From the NCBI RefSeq assembly GCF_003063625.1, contig NZ_CP026604.1, positions 4,752,065 through 4,816,064 of the forward strand: DNA of 64,000 bases, written 5' to 3'. The stretch comes from Saccharobesus litoralis. GTDB taxonomy: Bacteria; Pseudomonadota; Gammaproteobacteria; Enterobacterales; Alteromonadaceae. The notes below the pieces were generated by a model that saw only the letters and a program-made list of their open reading frames with translations, was not told the origin of the DNA and did no database searches. Positions 36,726 through 45,381 of this stretch are shown here, piece after piece; the stretch's first letter is position 1, and each line of letters opens with the position of its first letter. Made by a program: the position numbers and the translations under genes.

Positions 36726-36983
36726 TTAAACAGAAAAGTTAATTTGCCGAGGAGTAAGATTAAAATCACCACATGGGCGAATATCGAGTCGCGCCTCTTG
36801 ATCCATCTCATCATCGTTAGAAAATGTGATAACTAGCTCTTTGTTAAATAATGCCTGAACAACCTGCTCGGCTTGTTCGGTTTGGTTAGTGTAAGAAGAA
36901 TCAAAATCATGGCGGCGACTTAACCATTCTTTCGCCATGTTAATTAGGGTATCGCGATCAATAAGTTTAGGATCGATAAACAT
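36726..36983 (-). CDS. small protein resembling YheU (UPF0270)
   Basis: The 85-residue cytoplasmic protein begins MFIDPKLIDRDTLINMAKEW and has an acidic middle. The layout (start Met-hydrophobic-Asp/Pro, a DTL helix, a short basic segment, EQ-rich helix, then FSNDDEM and a closing RPCGDF) resembles the UPF0270/YheU family of unknown function, but similarity is distant and the C terminus is longer. It lies 24 bp upstream of the YHYH lipoprotein gene on the same strand and could be co-transcribed. Confidence 0.5.
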   Translation of the reverse strand: MFIDPKLIDRDTLINMAKEWLSRRHDFDSSYTNQTEQAEQVVQALFNKELVITFSNDDEMDQEARLDIRPCGDFNLTPRQINFSV

Positions 36984-37095
36984 ATAAATAGTGGAATAAT
37001 TGCAAGCTAATTTCGCCTATGGTACTAAATCAACAAGCAGTCAGTTATTATAGTTTCTTCCACTACATTCGATAATACGCTTAAAGCACTATAGA

Positions 37096-37224
37096 TATAG
37101 TCAAAGCGATCAGGTTTTAGGGGAAGCCGTCAAGCTTCGAGACCCCATGAGCATATGCTCTACTATGTGATTGGGGTGAGTAAGCGCTGACAATGAACCA
37201 TAAGGCCTGAGCGAGAAGACTATA
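37096..37224. repeat. TATAGTC-ended modular repeat, copy 3 (129 bp)
   Basis: This is the shortest copy, in the orientation of copy 2 (TATAGTCAAAGCGATCAGG at the left). It keeps both ends and the GAGCATATGCTC core but lacks the CCTGCAT hairpin segment of copies 1 and 2, going straight from GGGGAAGCCGTC to AAGCTTCGAGACC. It ends 19 bp before the msrQ start codon, so the msrQ promoter is inside or upstream of it. Confidence 0.85.
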
Positions 37225-37243
37225 GAATGACAAAAAATACAGC

Positions 37244-37852
37244 ATGAAAGATAACCACAAGATATTACTGACAAAATTCTTAATCCATTGTTTAGCCTTA
37301 ATCCCTTTTATTCAAACTTATTATCTAGCTATAACGGATTTGTCTATTACCGATCCTGTCGAAATGGTTATCCACTTCACAGGCGAAGGCGCAATACAAC
37401 TACTTATTTACACTCTGTGTATCGCTCCTGCGGCCAAAAAATTTAAACTCAGTTGGCTTATGCAAACCCGTCGCTTAATCGGGTTATATGTTTTCTTTTA
37501 TGCCTTAGCTCATATTCTCAGTTTTTGGTGGTTTGAGTTAAACATGCAAGTCAGCTTATTTATACAAGAGTTGCTAGAGCGCCCTTATATTTGGGTGGGC
37601 TTAGGCGCATTTATTATATTAACCGCCTTAGCTGTCACCTCGCCCAATAGCATTCGCGCCAAAATGGGCAGAAAGTGGCAATCCTTACATAACTGGGTTT
37701 ATTTAAGTTTAGTGCTGGCTTGGGTTCACTTTTATTGGGCGGTAAAAGCCACACCCAGCGAGCCCTTAGCTTTTTTAGCTGGCGTAATATTTGTATTTGC
37801 CATTCGTTGGCCAATGCTTAAAAAATGGCTGAAGGGTTTAAGAAAATTTTAG
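37244..37852 (+). CDS. msrQ: methionine sulfoxide reductase heme subunit MsrQ
   Basis: The 202-residue protein has six hydrophobic segments of the ferric-reductase-like family and the MsrQ landmarks: TRRLIGLYVFFYALAHILSF near residue 75 with a heme-ligand His, ELLERPYIWVGLGAFIILT near 110, and KWQSLHNWVYLSLVLAWVHFYWAV near 150 with two more His. MsrQ passes quinone electrons to the periplasmic molybdoenzyme MsrP, which repairs oxidised methionines. No msrP is adjacent. The ATG is close behind repeat copy 3. Confidence 0.9.
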   Translation: MKDNHKILLTKFLIHCLALIPFIQTYYLAITDLSITDPVEMVIHFTGEGAIQLLIYTLCIAPAAKKFKLSWLMQTRRLIGLYVFFYALAHILSFWWFELNMQVSLFIQELLERPYIWVGLGAFIILTALAVTSPNSIRAKMGRKWQSLHNWVYLSLVLAWVHFYWAVKATPSEPLAFLAGVIFVFAIRWPMLKKWLKGLRKF

Positions 37853-37871
37853 CGGTTACAGAAAAGAAAAA

Positions 37872-37899
37872 GCCTCAGCGACGACAAATCTGCTGAGGC
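37872..37899 (-). terminator. terminator for leftward transcription
   Basis: GCCTCAGC / GCTGAGGC forms an 8-bp stem with a 12-base loop; read on the minus strand it is followed by a T5 run, so it ends the transcript of the 80-residue gene at 38037-38279. It could also weakly stop msrQ. Confidence 0.75.
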
Positions 37900-38036
37900 A
37901 AACAGGTGCAAGTTAAGTCCATTTAATGAAACACAACAACACTAACAACAAAGAGACAACACACATTTAAACTCTAAGTCAGCCCACACACTAAGCCACT
38001 CCGAGGTCAAATTCTTTACATTAATAAGCTTTACGC

Positions 38037-38279
38037 TTACTTGACATTAAGACCCGTTAAATGCCCCGCTTTTACGGCTTGCTTTAACTTATCTAAATCA
38101 GTATTTAACTCGTCTAACGTCTGTTTTAGTTGCGGTAGCTGGCCTAAATCTTGTTCAGTCGCCGCTAACGCATCTTCAAATTTATGAGCGATACTCGCTA
38201 AGTTTGGTGGATTTAACGCATCATCTTCCATCGCACAAAAACCTTTATTTAAGCTTGATTTGTACTGCTGGTACTCCAT
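38037..38279 (-). CDS. small coiled-coil hypothetical protein
   Basis: The 80-residue protein has an N terminus MEYQQYKSSLNKGFCAMED and then heptad-rich helices (HKFEDALAATEQDLGQLPQL and DELNTDLDKLKQAVK), so it probably forms a coiled coil. No signal or membrane segment. The ATG at 38279 is preferred to the TTG at 38291; both have weak ribosome sites. A clear terminator lies downstream. I do not recognise the family; the gene is plausible but not certain. Confidence 0.55.
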   Translation of the reverse strand: MEYQQYKSSLNKGFCAMEDDALNPPNLASIAHKFEDALAATEQDLGQLPQLKQTLDELNTDLDKLKQAVKAGHLTGLNVK

Positions 38280-38447
38280 GTTTTGTACCAACTCGCCAAG
38301 CTCTTTAACATGGTTTTAGTATCGTCAATAGATTGAAATTTCGCTAGGTTGTTAACGCCTTATTTACTGTGAGATATAACGTACAATCGTTAACAATTCA
38401 CCACAAGAAATGACATTTTTATTACAGTTAGTTATAAAAACGTTTTT

Positions 38448-39095
38448 CTATGGCTGCAAGCGAGTGATTTGCCAGCGCTGTGCTTGAGGGTCAAGCTCAT
38501 AAATAAACCGATCATGAATGCGATTTTCACCACCTTGCCAAAACTCAATTGACGTTGGCTTGACTCGGTACCCTCCCCAATGTGGCGGACGCGGCACGGG
38601 CTTGTCTTGATAAAACGCCATCAACTCATGAAATTTGGCTTCTAACGTTTCGCGGCTATCAACAGGTTGTGATTGTTGCGAAACAACGGCAGCGACTTGA
38701 CTACTAATAGGGCGCGAAGCAAAGTAATTGTCGCTTTCATCATCACTGACCTTTTCAGCAACACCATTAACAATAATTTGCCGCTCCATAGCAAGCCAAG
38801 GAAACATCAAACACACCTGATTATTGTTGGCTATGTGTTGGCCTTTACGACTATGTTGGTTGGTGTAAAACACAAAACCTTGTTCATCGAACGATTTCAT
38901 CAATACTGTGCGCTGATAAGGTTTATGTTGCTGATCAACCGTTGCGACAATCATGGCTGTGGTATCTTTAACAACCTTAGCTGCGACTAATTCATCGTAC
39001 CAAAGTTGAAACAATCCGTAGGGCGACTCGGTTAGTGCCTGCTCGTTTAAGTGAGTTAGATCATACTCACGACGCACTTCATAAAAAATAGACAT
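38448..39095 (-). CDS. pdxH: pyridoxine/pyridoxamine 5'-phosphate oxidase
   Basis: The 215-residue FMN enzyme makes pyridoxal phosphate, the active form of vitamin B6. FMN-binding residues are in RTVLMKSFDEQGFVFYTNQH SRKG (about residues 59-82) and the substrate/FMN region in RPPHWGGYRVKPTSIEFWQG and RIHDRF near 165-195. The C terminus WQITRLQP is typical. It stands alone, with repeat copy 4 directly upstream. Confidence 0.97.
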   Translation of the reverse strand: MSIFYEVRREYDLTHLNEQALTESPYGLFQLWYDELVAAKVVKDTTAMIVATVDQQHKPYQRTVLMKSFDEQGFVFYTNQHSRKGQHIANNNQVCLMFPWLAMERQIIVNGVAEKVSDDESDNYFASRPISSQVAAVVSQQSQPVDSRETLEAKFHELMAFYQDKPVPRPPHWGGYRVKPTSIEFWQGGENRIHDRFIYELDPQAQRWQITRLQP

Positions 39096-39123
39096 AATGG
39101 TTCACGAATTAAAAAAATCACTA

Positions 39124-39301
39124 TATAGTCTTCTCGCTCAGGTCTTATGGTTCATTGTCAGCGCTTACTCGCCCCAATCACATAATAGAGCATATGCTCA
39201 TGGGGTCTCGAAGCTTGACGGCTTTGCTTACATGGATGTAAGTACTTAGGTTTCGTCTGGAACTAGAAACCTGCCCCTAAAACCAGATCGCTTTGACTAT
39301 A
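39124..39301. repeat. TATAGTC-ended modular repeat, copy 4 (178 bp)
   Basis: The left end is almost identical to copy 1 through the GAGCATATGCTC core and GGGGTCTCGAAGCTTG. The inner hairpin here is CTTACAT-GG-ATGTAAG (39227-39242), which differs from CCTGCAT-GG-ATGCAGG of copies 1 and 2 in both arms yet pairs fully. A second hairpin AGGTTTC / GAAACCT follows, absent from the other copies. The right end is TTTGACTATA as in copy 1. Confidence 0.85.
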
Positions 39302-39362
39302 GATAATTGCGGTTTAGGTTAATTTTACCCTTTAAAATACAATTAACGAAAAAATACCCAAA

Positions 39363-39394
39363 AAAAAGCCCAGCAATATATAGCTGGGCTTTTT
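39363..39394. terminator. rho-independent terminator of grpE
   Basis: AAAAAGCCCAGC / GCTGGGCTTTTT makes a 12-bp stem with an eight-base AT loop. Both sides carry A/T runs, so it works in either direction; it lies 16 bp beyond the grpE stop. Confidence 0.9.
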
Positions 39395-39410
39395 AACAAT
39401 AACTGTAAAA

Positions 39411-40037
39411 TTAGGCTTGCGTATCTACACTCGCGGCTGTCGAAACCATAACCATGGCCGGACGAATTAAACGCCCATTTAACTCGTAACCTTTTTGCAT
39501 TACCGCAATGACCGTATTCGGCGCCACATCTGGGTTAGGCACCATAGACATCGCTTGATGAAACTCGGGATTAAAGGGTTCGCCCTCTGGGTTTACCTCC
39601 TTAACACCATGCTTTTCAAGTGCGCCTGTTAAACTTTTCAGTGTTAGCTCAACCCCTTCAATCATAGGTTTAAGCACTTCATTGTCTTTATCAGCGGCTT
39701 GCAAAGCACGTTCTAGGTTATCCGCAACATCAAGTAAATCTGAGCTGAATTTTTCTAACGCAAATTTACGGGCTTTTTCAACATCTTGAGCCGCACGGCG
39801 ACGCATGTTGTCGACTTCCGCTTTTGCACGTAATACTGAATCTTGTTGATCAGCCACTTTGCGCTCGCTTGCTGCTAATTGCTCACTTAACTCTTTAATT
39901 TTCGCCTGCTCTTCCGTTAATACGTCTTCGCTATTTTCTACTTCAGGCGTTGTTTGGCCTTCAGCGCTTTCAACAGTTTGCTCTTTTTGTTCTTCTGCCG
40001 GAACTTCGCTATTGATATCTTGCTGATTGTCACTCAT
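39411..40037 (-). CDS. grpE: nucleotide exchange factor GrpE
   Basis: The 208-residue co-chaperone releases ADP from DnaK. An acidic, flexible N terminus (about 1-55) is followed by a long coiled coil (about 55-140, with [20 protein letters not shown]) and the C-terminal beta domain with [20 protein letters not shown] and [24 protein letters not shown]. It lies 80 bp downstream of hrcA on the same strand. dnaK and dnaJ are not in the window. No heat-shock sigma promoter could be identified with confidence. Confidence 0.97.
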   Translation of the reverse strand: MSDNQQDINSEVPAEEQKEQTVESAEGQTTPEVENSEDVLTEEQAKIKELSEQLAASERKVADQQDSVLRAKAEVDNMRRRAAQDVEKARKFALEKFSSDLLDVADNLERALQAADKDNEVLKPMIEGVELTLKSLTGALEKHGVKEVNPEGEPFNPEFHQAMSMVPNPDVAPNTVIAVMQKGYELNGRLIRPAMVMVSTAASVDTQA

Positions 40038-40117
40038 TTAAAAAAACTCCACTCAAATTCAATTCGCAAATACAGGGTAACCAAGCTTAAACTCAGTATT
40101 TTAGCTCTATGTGGGGA

Positions 40118-41125
40118 TTAATCTGTTTGATTCAAGGCAGAACTTAACATTCTTGCCGTAATATCCACAATTGGGATCACCTTGTTGTAATTCATCCTAG
40201 TTGGGCCTATTACTGCTAAGCGACCGACCACTTCACCTTTGTTATGATAAGGCGCACTGATCACACTGCAATCTTGTAGTAAATCGATACCTGACTCTTC
40301 ACCTATAAAAATTTTAACACCATCGGCACCTGAGCATTTTTCCATGATATCCATCACCAAATGTTTATCAGAAACCGCTTCAAACAGCGCTCTTAGTCGT
40401 TGCAACTCAGAACTAATATTCTCATCCAATAAGCGACTTTGCCCTGTGAGTAATACTTGATTTTCATCTTGACTGGTAAATGACAACGCAGCGGATGAAA
40501 GTTGAGCAACGTCTTTATTGGTTTGCTGAATGAGTTCGCGCATTTTTTGTAAGCCAGCATCCAAAGACTTGCCAACCATAGCTAAATTCATCACCTGAAT
40601 TGTTTGCTGTAAAACCGTATCTGAAACGTTTTGTCGAGTTTCGATCACTCTATTTTGCACTTCACCGTCATGCATAACGATGACACAAATCAGTCGAGTT
40701 GGGGTTAACTTAAATAATTCAATTTTATCAATTTTGACTTTATTCAGTTTGGGTACGGTCACAATCCCTGTCATCGCAGTTAATTCTGACAGTAAACCTG
40801 AAGCATGCGCACATAATTCGGTTGATGAGGCTTGACAGCCTAACGCCTGCTGCATTTGTTGTTGAATATGTTGTTCAATGGGTGAGACTGTTAGTAACTG
40901 TTCAACAAAAAAACGTAAACCCGAAGCCGTTGGGATCCGCCCTGCCGACGTATGAGGAGACGCCAACAACCCCATTTTTTCAAGGTTCATCATCACATTA
41001 CGCACTGTCGCAGGACTAGCACCAATTGCCGCTGAATGAGCCAAATACTTCGACGATACCGGTTGGCCGTCTCGTAAATAATGCTCTACTAACATTTTCA
41101 TAATTTGAAGGTTGCGATCATTCAT
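40118..41125 (-). CDS. hrcA: heat-inducible transcription repressor HrcA
   Basis: The 335-residue repressor has an N-terminal winged helix (SSKYLAHSAAIGASPATVRNVMMNLEKMGLLASPHTSAGRIPT, split here as about residues 24-66 with the SAGR-PT hallmark) and a C-terminal HrcA domain (EESGIDLLQDCSVISAPYHN, about 275). HrcA normally binds CIRCE (TTAGCACTC-N9-GAGTGCTAA) and is helped by GroEL. I find no CIRCE near hrcA, grpE or nadK here; targets may be elsewhere. It is divergent from nadK. Confidence 0.95.
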   Translation of the reverse strand: MNDRNLQIMKMLVEHYLRDGQPVSSKYLAHSAAIGASPATVRNVMMNLEKMGLLASPHTSAGRIPTASGLRFFVEQLLTVSPIEQHIQQQMQQALGCQASSTELCAHASGLLSELTAMTGIVTVPKLNKVKIDKIELFKLTPTRLICVIVMHDGEVQNRVIETRQNVSDTVLQQTIQVMNLAMVGKSLDAGLQKMRELIQQTNKDVAQLSSAALSFTSQDENQVLLTGQSRLLDENISSELQRLRALFEAVSDKHLVMDIMEKCSGADGVKIFIGEESGIDLLQDCSVISAPYHNKGEVVGRLAVIGPTRMNYNKVIPIVDITARMLSSALNQTD

Positions 41126-41201
41126 ATATTGCGTAAATTTTGACCCTACTCAAATGAGTTATATGTTTAAAAATATAAAATTCAATGATTTAAAAAAATT
41201 A

Positions 41202-41223
41202 CTGTACACTTGCTGTACACTTG
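41202..41223. promoter_or_regulatory. tandem 11-bp repeat between hrcA and nadK
   Basis: CTGTACACTTG occurs twice in tandem, 28 bases before the nadK ATG and about 80 bases from the hrcA start. One helical turn of spacing on the same face suits cooperative binding by a regulator, or the second TTG could be part of a -35 box for nadK. No known motif matches. Confidence 0.35.
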
Positions 41224-41250
41224 CAATATCAATGTCATTTGTGAATATTC

Positions 41251-42117
41251 ATGAACTCTAAATTTTCCACTGTCGGCCTCGTTGGCAAAGCAAATCAAGC
41301 CAGCTCAGAAACCTATATGCGCTTGCGTGAATTTTTGACGCAACGCGGTATCGAAGTGAAGGTTGCTCCCGGTCGTCAGTGTGATGACGAGCAAGCACGT
41401 CAGGAACAACTTATCGAATTAGGTCAGGCTTGTGATTTAGTCATTGTCGTTGGCGGCGATGGCAATATGTTGGGCGCAGCCCGCGCATTCTCTAAGTCAC
41501 AAACCCCAGTTATTGGTGTTAATCGTGGTAACCTAGGTTTTTTAACTGATCTCAATCCCGATGCATTTGAAACCACATTAAGTCGAGTTTTGATGGGCGA
41601 CTATCGCTCAGAAAAACGTTTCTTATTAGATGTCACCTGTAAAAGTGCCAACGGCTTTGTTAGCAGTAGCGCTGTCAACGAAGCTGTTTTGCATTCTGGT
41701 CAAGTTGCACAGATGATTGAGTTCGAAGTCTATATAAATGACAACTTTATGTTTAGCCAACGGGCTGACGGCTTAATAGTATGTACACCAACAGGTTCAA
41801 CCGCCTATTCATTATCGGCTGGTGGTCCAATACTCACGCCAGACCTTGAAGTACTGTGTTTACAACCTATGTTTCCGCATTCGTTGTCTCACCGACCGAT
41901 TGTCGTAGATGCGAACTCTTGCATTCGCCTAGTTATTTCCAAGCCGCAAAACTCAATGACAGTAACCTGTGACGGCCATAACGCCATGCCGTTGGCAAAA
42001 GGTGATGAGATCCGAATTAAAAAGCAAGAAGAGAAACTCACGTTACTGCACCCTAAAGATTACAGTTACTACAATGTTATCCGCCGTAAACTGAACTGGG
42101 GCAGCAAACTTTATTAA
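41251..42117 (+). CDS. nadK: NAD kinase
   Basis: The 288-residue enzyme phosphorylates NAD to NADP with ATP. VVGGDGNMLGAAR (about residues 69-81) is the GGDG motif of the family, GVNRGNLGFLTDLNPD follows near 90, and DGLIVCTPTGSTAYSLSAGGP near 170-190 is the second conserved block. It is in the standard position before recN and is divergent from hrcA. A 156-bp gap to recN with LexA-like sites implies separate SOS control of recN. Confidence 0.97.
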   Translation: MNSKFSTVGLVGKANQASSETYMRLREFLTQRGIEVKVAPGRQCDDEQARQEQLIELGQACDLVIVVGGDGNMLGAARAFSKSQTPVIGVNRGNLGFLTDLNPDAFETTLSRVLMGDYRSEKRFLLDVTCKSANGFVSSSAVNEAVLHSGQVAQMIEFEVYINDNFMFSQRADGLIVCTPTGSTAYSLSAGGPILTPDLEVLCLQPMFPHSLSHRPIVVDANSCIRLVISKPQNSMTVTCDGHNAMPLAKGDEIRIKKQEEKLTLLHPKDYSYYNVIRRKLNWGSKLY

Positions 42118-42203
42118 CTTGTATTTACGTTGGCATCCTTAATTTTAAAAGATGCCAACTTTCCTCTAATTCTTGTCGATATTTCCTTTTTACGCTCTTG
42201 ACC

Positions 42204-42221
42204 ATACAGTATTTATACAGT
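42204..42221. promoter_or_regulatory. direct-repeat ATACAGT site upstream of recN
   Basis: ATACAGTATTTATACAGT contains two ACAG-type half-sites in direct orientation. On the other strand it reads ACTGTATAAATACTGTAT, one base different from the site between dinB and acpH at 2084-2101. It lies just before a more classical LexA box. Confidence 0.4.
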
Positions 42222-42228
42222 ATAAAAC

Positions 42229-42248
42229 AACTGTAATTTCAACCAGTA
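42229..42248 (+). promoter_or_regulatory. LexA (SOS) box upstream of recN
   Basis: AACTGTAATTTCAACCAGTA has the CTGT-N8-CCAG arrangement of gammaproteobacterial SOS operators (consensus CTGT-N8-ACAG; one E. coli recN box also ends in CCAG). It ends 25 bp before the recN start codon, where bound LexA would block transcription. Confidence 0.65.
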
Positions 42249-42273
42249 TAACTAAACACAAAGGCGCTTGAGA

Positions 42274-43938
42274 ATGTTAACGCAACTGTTTGTTAAAGAC
42301 TTTGCTATCGTTGAGAACCTTGATATTGAATTTCAACCTGGCATGACCACCATTACAGGAGAAACCGGAGCCGGTAAATCCATCTCTATCGATGCTTTAG
42401 GTTTATGCTTAGGCGACAGAGCCGAAGCCGGCATGGTACGCAATGGCGCAAATAAAACAGAAATAGCCGCCACTTTTAATATTCAAAATATCAGCGCAGC
42501 CCAACAGTGGCTGGTTGAAAATGAACTACTGGATGAAGGCGAGTACGAATGTATTATTCGCCGCACCGTGAGTGCTGAAGGCCGTTCGCGCGCTTATGTC
42601 AATGGTGCGCCAGTTGCCGCCCAACAACTTAAAAGTTTAGCTCGCCACTTGGTGAATATTCATGGTCAACATGCCCATCAACTACTGGTTAAACCTGAAT
42701 ACCAACTCAGTTTACTTGATGATTTTTCGGGGCATACTCAATTATTAGAAAACAGCCTTAACAGCTATCAGTATTGGGCCATGCAACGTAATGAGTTAGC
42801 CAAATTAAAAGAGCAAGAACAGCAACGAGCAGACAGATTGCAGCTTATTGAATATCAAGTAGCAGAACTCGATGAATTTGCCTTAGTGGAAGGTGAGTTT
42901 GAACAAATTGAAGCTGAGCATAAACGCTTATCCAATGCGGTCAATTTACTTAATGAAAGTCAAATGGCCATGACCATGCTCTATGATAGTGATGAACACA
43001 GTGCGTGTGGCTTGGTGCAAAGTATCGCCAACAAATTGAGTAACCTAGCGTCAACAGACGCGGCGATTAATGGCGTTGTGTCTATGCTCAGTGAAGCCAG
43101 TATCAACCTGCAAGAAGCCAGCAACGAATTACGCCACTATGTAGACGGTATTGAACCTGATCCAGAGCGCTTAATGCAGCTAGAAGATCGCATGTCTACC
43201 GCCATGGAATTATCACGTAAACACAGGATCGCCCCTGAACTACTTTATCAAGAACATGAAAAACTCAGTGCAGAATTACTAGAGCTAAAATCATTTGGTG
43301 AACTAGGTGAAACGTTAGCGCTAGAAGTCGAAAAAGCCGAACAACGCTATTGGCAAGCGGCGGATGAATTACATGCGAGTCGCTGTGCCGCTGCACAAAA
43401 GCTATCTAGCCTGATCACTGCCAGTATGCAAGAGCTCAATATGGCACAGGCAGAATTTAAAATCCAAGTCGATAAAACCACAACGCCCAGTAAACTTGGC
43501 TCAGACAATATCGAGTTTTTAGTTTGCGCTAATTTAGGTCAAAGCCTGCAACCTATTAGTAAAGTTGCCTCAGGTGGTGAACTATCGCGCATAAGTTTAG
43601 CTATTCAAGTGATAACCGCTGAAAAAGTCGATACCCCTACCTTAATATTTGACGAGGTCGATGTCGGGATAAGTGGTGCAACGGCCGCTGTTGTTGGTCA
43701 AATGCTACGCCGTATTGGTGATAATACCCAAGTGGTTTGTGTCACTCATTTACCGCAAGTTGCCGCTTGTGGTCATAACCAAATGCAAGTGAGCAAACAT
43801 AACGAAGCCGACCGCACCCATACTAAAATGTTTACCTTAGATAATGATTCCCGAGTGGTTGAACTGGCTAGGTTACTTGGTGGTGACAAATTAACCGACA
43901 CCGCCATTGCCAATGCGAGAGATTTATTGGCCGGTTAA
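42274..43938 (+). CDS. recN: DNA repair ATPase RecN
   Basis: The 554-residue SMC-like ATPase helps repair double-strand breaks. Walker A is GETGAGKS (about residues 29-36), the central part is a long coiled coil (about 160-360), the ABC signature ASGGELSRISLAI is near 430 and Walker B LIFDEVDVGISG near 455. The ATG at 42274 has AAGG nine bases upstream; a TTG at 42268 is an alternative. The region just upstream contains LexA-like sites, as expected for a gene strongly induced by DNA damage. Confidence 0.97.
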   Translation: MLTQLFVKDFAIVENLDIEFQPGMTTITGETGAGKSISIDALGLCLGDRAEAGMVRNGANKTEIAATFNIQNISAAQQWLVENELLDEGEYECIIRRTVSAEGRSRAYVNGAPVAAQQLKSLARHLVNIHGQHAHQLLVKPEYQLSLLDDFSGHTQLLENSLNSYQYWAMQRNELAKLKEQEQQRADRLQLIEYQVAELDEFALVEGEFEQIEAEHKRLSNAVNLLNESQMAMTMLYDSDEHSACGLVQSIANKLSNLASTDAAINGVVSMLSEASINLQEASNELRHYVDGIEPDPERLMQLEDRMSTAMELSRKHRIAPELLYQEHEKLSAELLELKSFGELGETLALEVEKAEQRYWQAADELHASRCAAAQKLSSLITASMQELNMAQAEFKIQVDKTTTPSKLGSDNIEFLVCANLGQSLQPISKVASGGELSRISLAIQVITAEKVDTPTLIFDEVDVGISGATAAVVGQMLRRIGDNTQVVCVTHLPQVAACGHNQMQVSKHNEADRTHTKMFTLDNDSRVVELARLLGGDKLTDTAIANARDLLAG

Positions 43939-43946
43939 GACTTAAT

Positions 43947-43990
43947 AATGTCTATTTGATAGGGTTAACGCAGTAACATGGTCGGGTTGT
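43947..43990. repeat. GTCTATTTGATAGG repeat, partial copy D
   Basis: AATGTCTATTTGATAGGGTT followed by AACGCAGTAACATGGTCGGG resembles the first 40 bases of copies C and E, then diverges. It sits directly before copy E in the same orientation, so the two form a degenerate tandem in the recN-yaaA gap. Confidence 0.7.
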
Positions 43991-44033
43991 GGTTTGCAGC
44001 TTCAAGACGACCGACGGCAAATTTATTTCAAGT

Positions 44034-44134
44034 TCTGTAATGTCTATTTGATCGGCTTAAACCTGCAATAGGGTCGTGTTGCGATTCGCTGCGCTCAAGG
44101 CAACCTACGGGTAACTTTTTCAAATCAGTTTATG
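44034..44134. repeat. GTCTATTTGATAGG repeat, full copy E
   Basis: This copy reads GTAATGTCTATTTGATCGGC and then, with about five changes in 95 bases, the same sequence as copy C at 30991, including TTCGCTGCGCTC and CAACCTACGGGTAACTTTTT. It fills most of the recN-yaaA gap together with copy D. Confidence 0.85.
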
Positions 44135-44250
44135 TCCGCTCTTTAACCGATTAACTATATTCCCTAGCGAGTTGAGGTTTTATCCTTTTCCGGCTTTCGG
44201 TATAGTTTCGGCCATTGTGATTAAAACTCGACTTTTTGGACACTCACCCT

Positions 44251-45027
44251 ATGTTAATGCTTGTTTCTCCAGCCAAAAACCTTGATTTCGATACCCCTGC
44301 ACCAACCCAAGTTTTCAGCCAACCTGAATTACTTGAGCATAGCCAAGAGCTAATTGAGGTGTGTAAGCAACTTGCTCCGCAAGAAATAGGTTCGCTAATG
44401 AAAATTAGCGACAAACTAGCCGGATTAAACGCAGCACGGTTTGCTGAATGGTCACAACCATTTAATCAAGACAATGCCAAGCAAGCGGTATTTGCCTTTA
44501 ACGGCGATGTTTATACTGGGTTAGATGCTAATAGTCTTTCTGCCACTAAAATTGAATTTTGCCAACAGCATTTGCGCATTTTGTCGGGGCTATATGGTTT
44601 ATTAAAACCACTTGATTTAATGCAAGCCTATCGTTTAGAAATGGGTACTAAGTTGGCAAACGACCGTGGTGCAAACTTGTACCAATTTTGGGGTGAAGAG
44701 ATCACCAATAAACTTAACCAAACTTTGACTGAACTTAACAGTGAAACGCTAATTAACTTGGCTTCGAATGAATACTTTAAGTCAGTAAAACCTAAATTAC
44801 TCAACGCAAAAATTATCACGCCACAATTTAAAGATTGGAAAAATGGCCAATATAAGATGATTAGCTTTTTTGCCAAAAAAGCCCGTGGCATGATGGTGCG
44901 TTATATTATCGATAATCAAATCACAGATATCGAGGGTATATTAAAATTTGATATTGCTGGCTATCAATATAATGCCGAGCTATCAAAGCCTGACGCGCCT
45001 GTATTTACAAGGAAAGAAGCCGAGTAA
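44251..45027 (+). CDS. yaaA: peroxide stress protein YaaA (UPF0246)
   Basis: The 258-residue protein matches YaaA throughout: [13 protein letters not shown] at the start, [19 protein letters not shown] near 50, [11 protein letters not shown] near 85, [27 protein letters not shown] near 110-136 and [20 protein letters not shown] near 172. In E. coli it lowers free iron and limits Fenton damage under OxyR control; the fold can bind DNA. The ATG at 44251 matches the family start; a TTG 15 bases upstream is less likely. oxyR is present at 9710, but no OxyR site was recognised here. Confidence 0.95.
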   Translation: MLMLVSPAKNLDFDTPAPTQVFSQPELLEHSQELIEVCKQLAPQEIGSLMKISDKLAGLNAARFAEWSQPFNQDNAKQAVFAFNGDVYTGLDANSLSATKIEFCQQHLRILSGLYGLLKPLDLMQAYRLEMGTKLANDRGANLYQFWGEEITNKLNQTLTELNSETLINLASNEYFKSVKPKLLNAKIITPQFKDWKNGQYKMISFFAKKARGMMVRYIIDNQITDIEGILKFDIAGYQYNAELSKPDAPVFTRKEAE

Positions 45028-45381
45028 CTCTGGCCATGCTAAGGGCTACCTAAAAGAAGGGTAGTCCGACAACTTAACCCTCTGCTCTTTATCTTTGCAC
45101 TCCCCACTACAAAAATCACCAACACAAAAACCAAGCATATAAATAGTTAGATCGATAATTAATAAAAACCACTTATTTAATACAAAAATAACTAACAATT
45201 TCTGCCATTCTTCTATTAATTATAGATTTAATTTAAATTATGCGATAAAAAGCTAGTTTACCCTTGATTGTAAACACAAATTATTTTCAGTCGGCCAAAA
45301 ATTATTTGGCAATTTTGCGTAATGTCATGTTTTAAACAATAATTAATTAAATGCGCCCGCAAACCTAGTAGGAGTAGTGTA
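45028..45381. other. AT-rich upstream region of the cheY-like gene
   Basis: This 354-bp gap has no credible open frame. GTTTAC-N8-GTAAAC at 45256-45275 is an inverted repeat of operator type. AGGAG directly precedes the ATG of the cheY-like gene. I see no terminator for yaaA with a clear T-run. Confidence 0.4.

Noticed and set aside
41126-41250. CIRCE operator between hrcA and nadK
   Set aside because: No TTAGCACTC-N9-GAGTGCTAA or close variant is visible on either strand.
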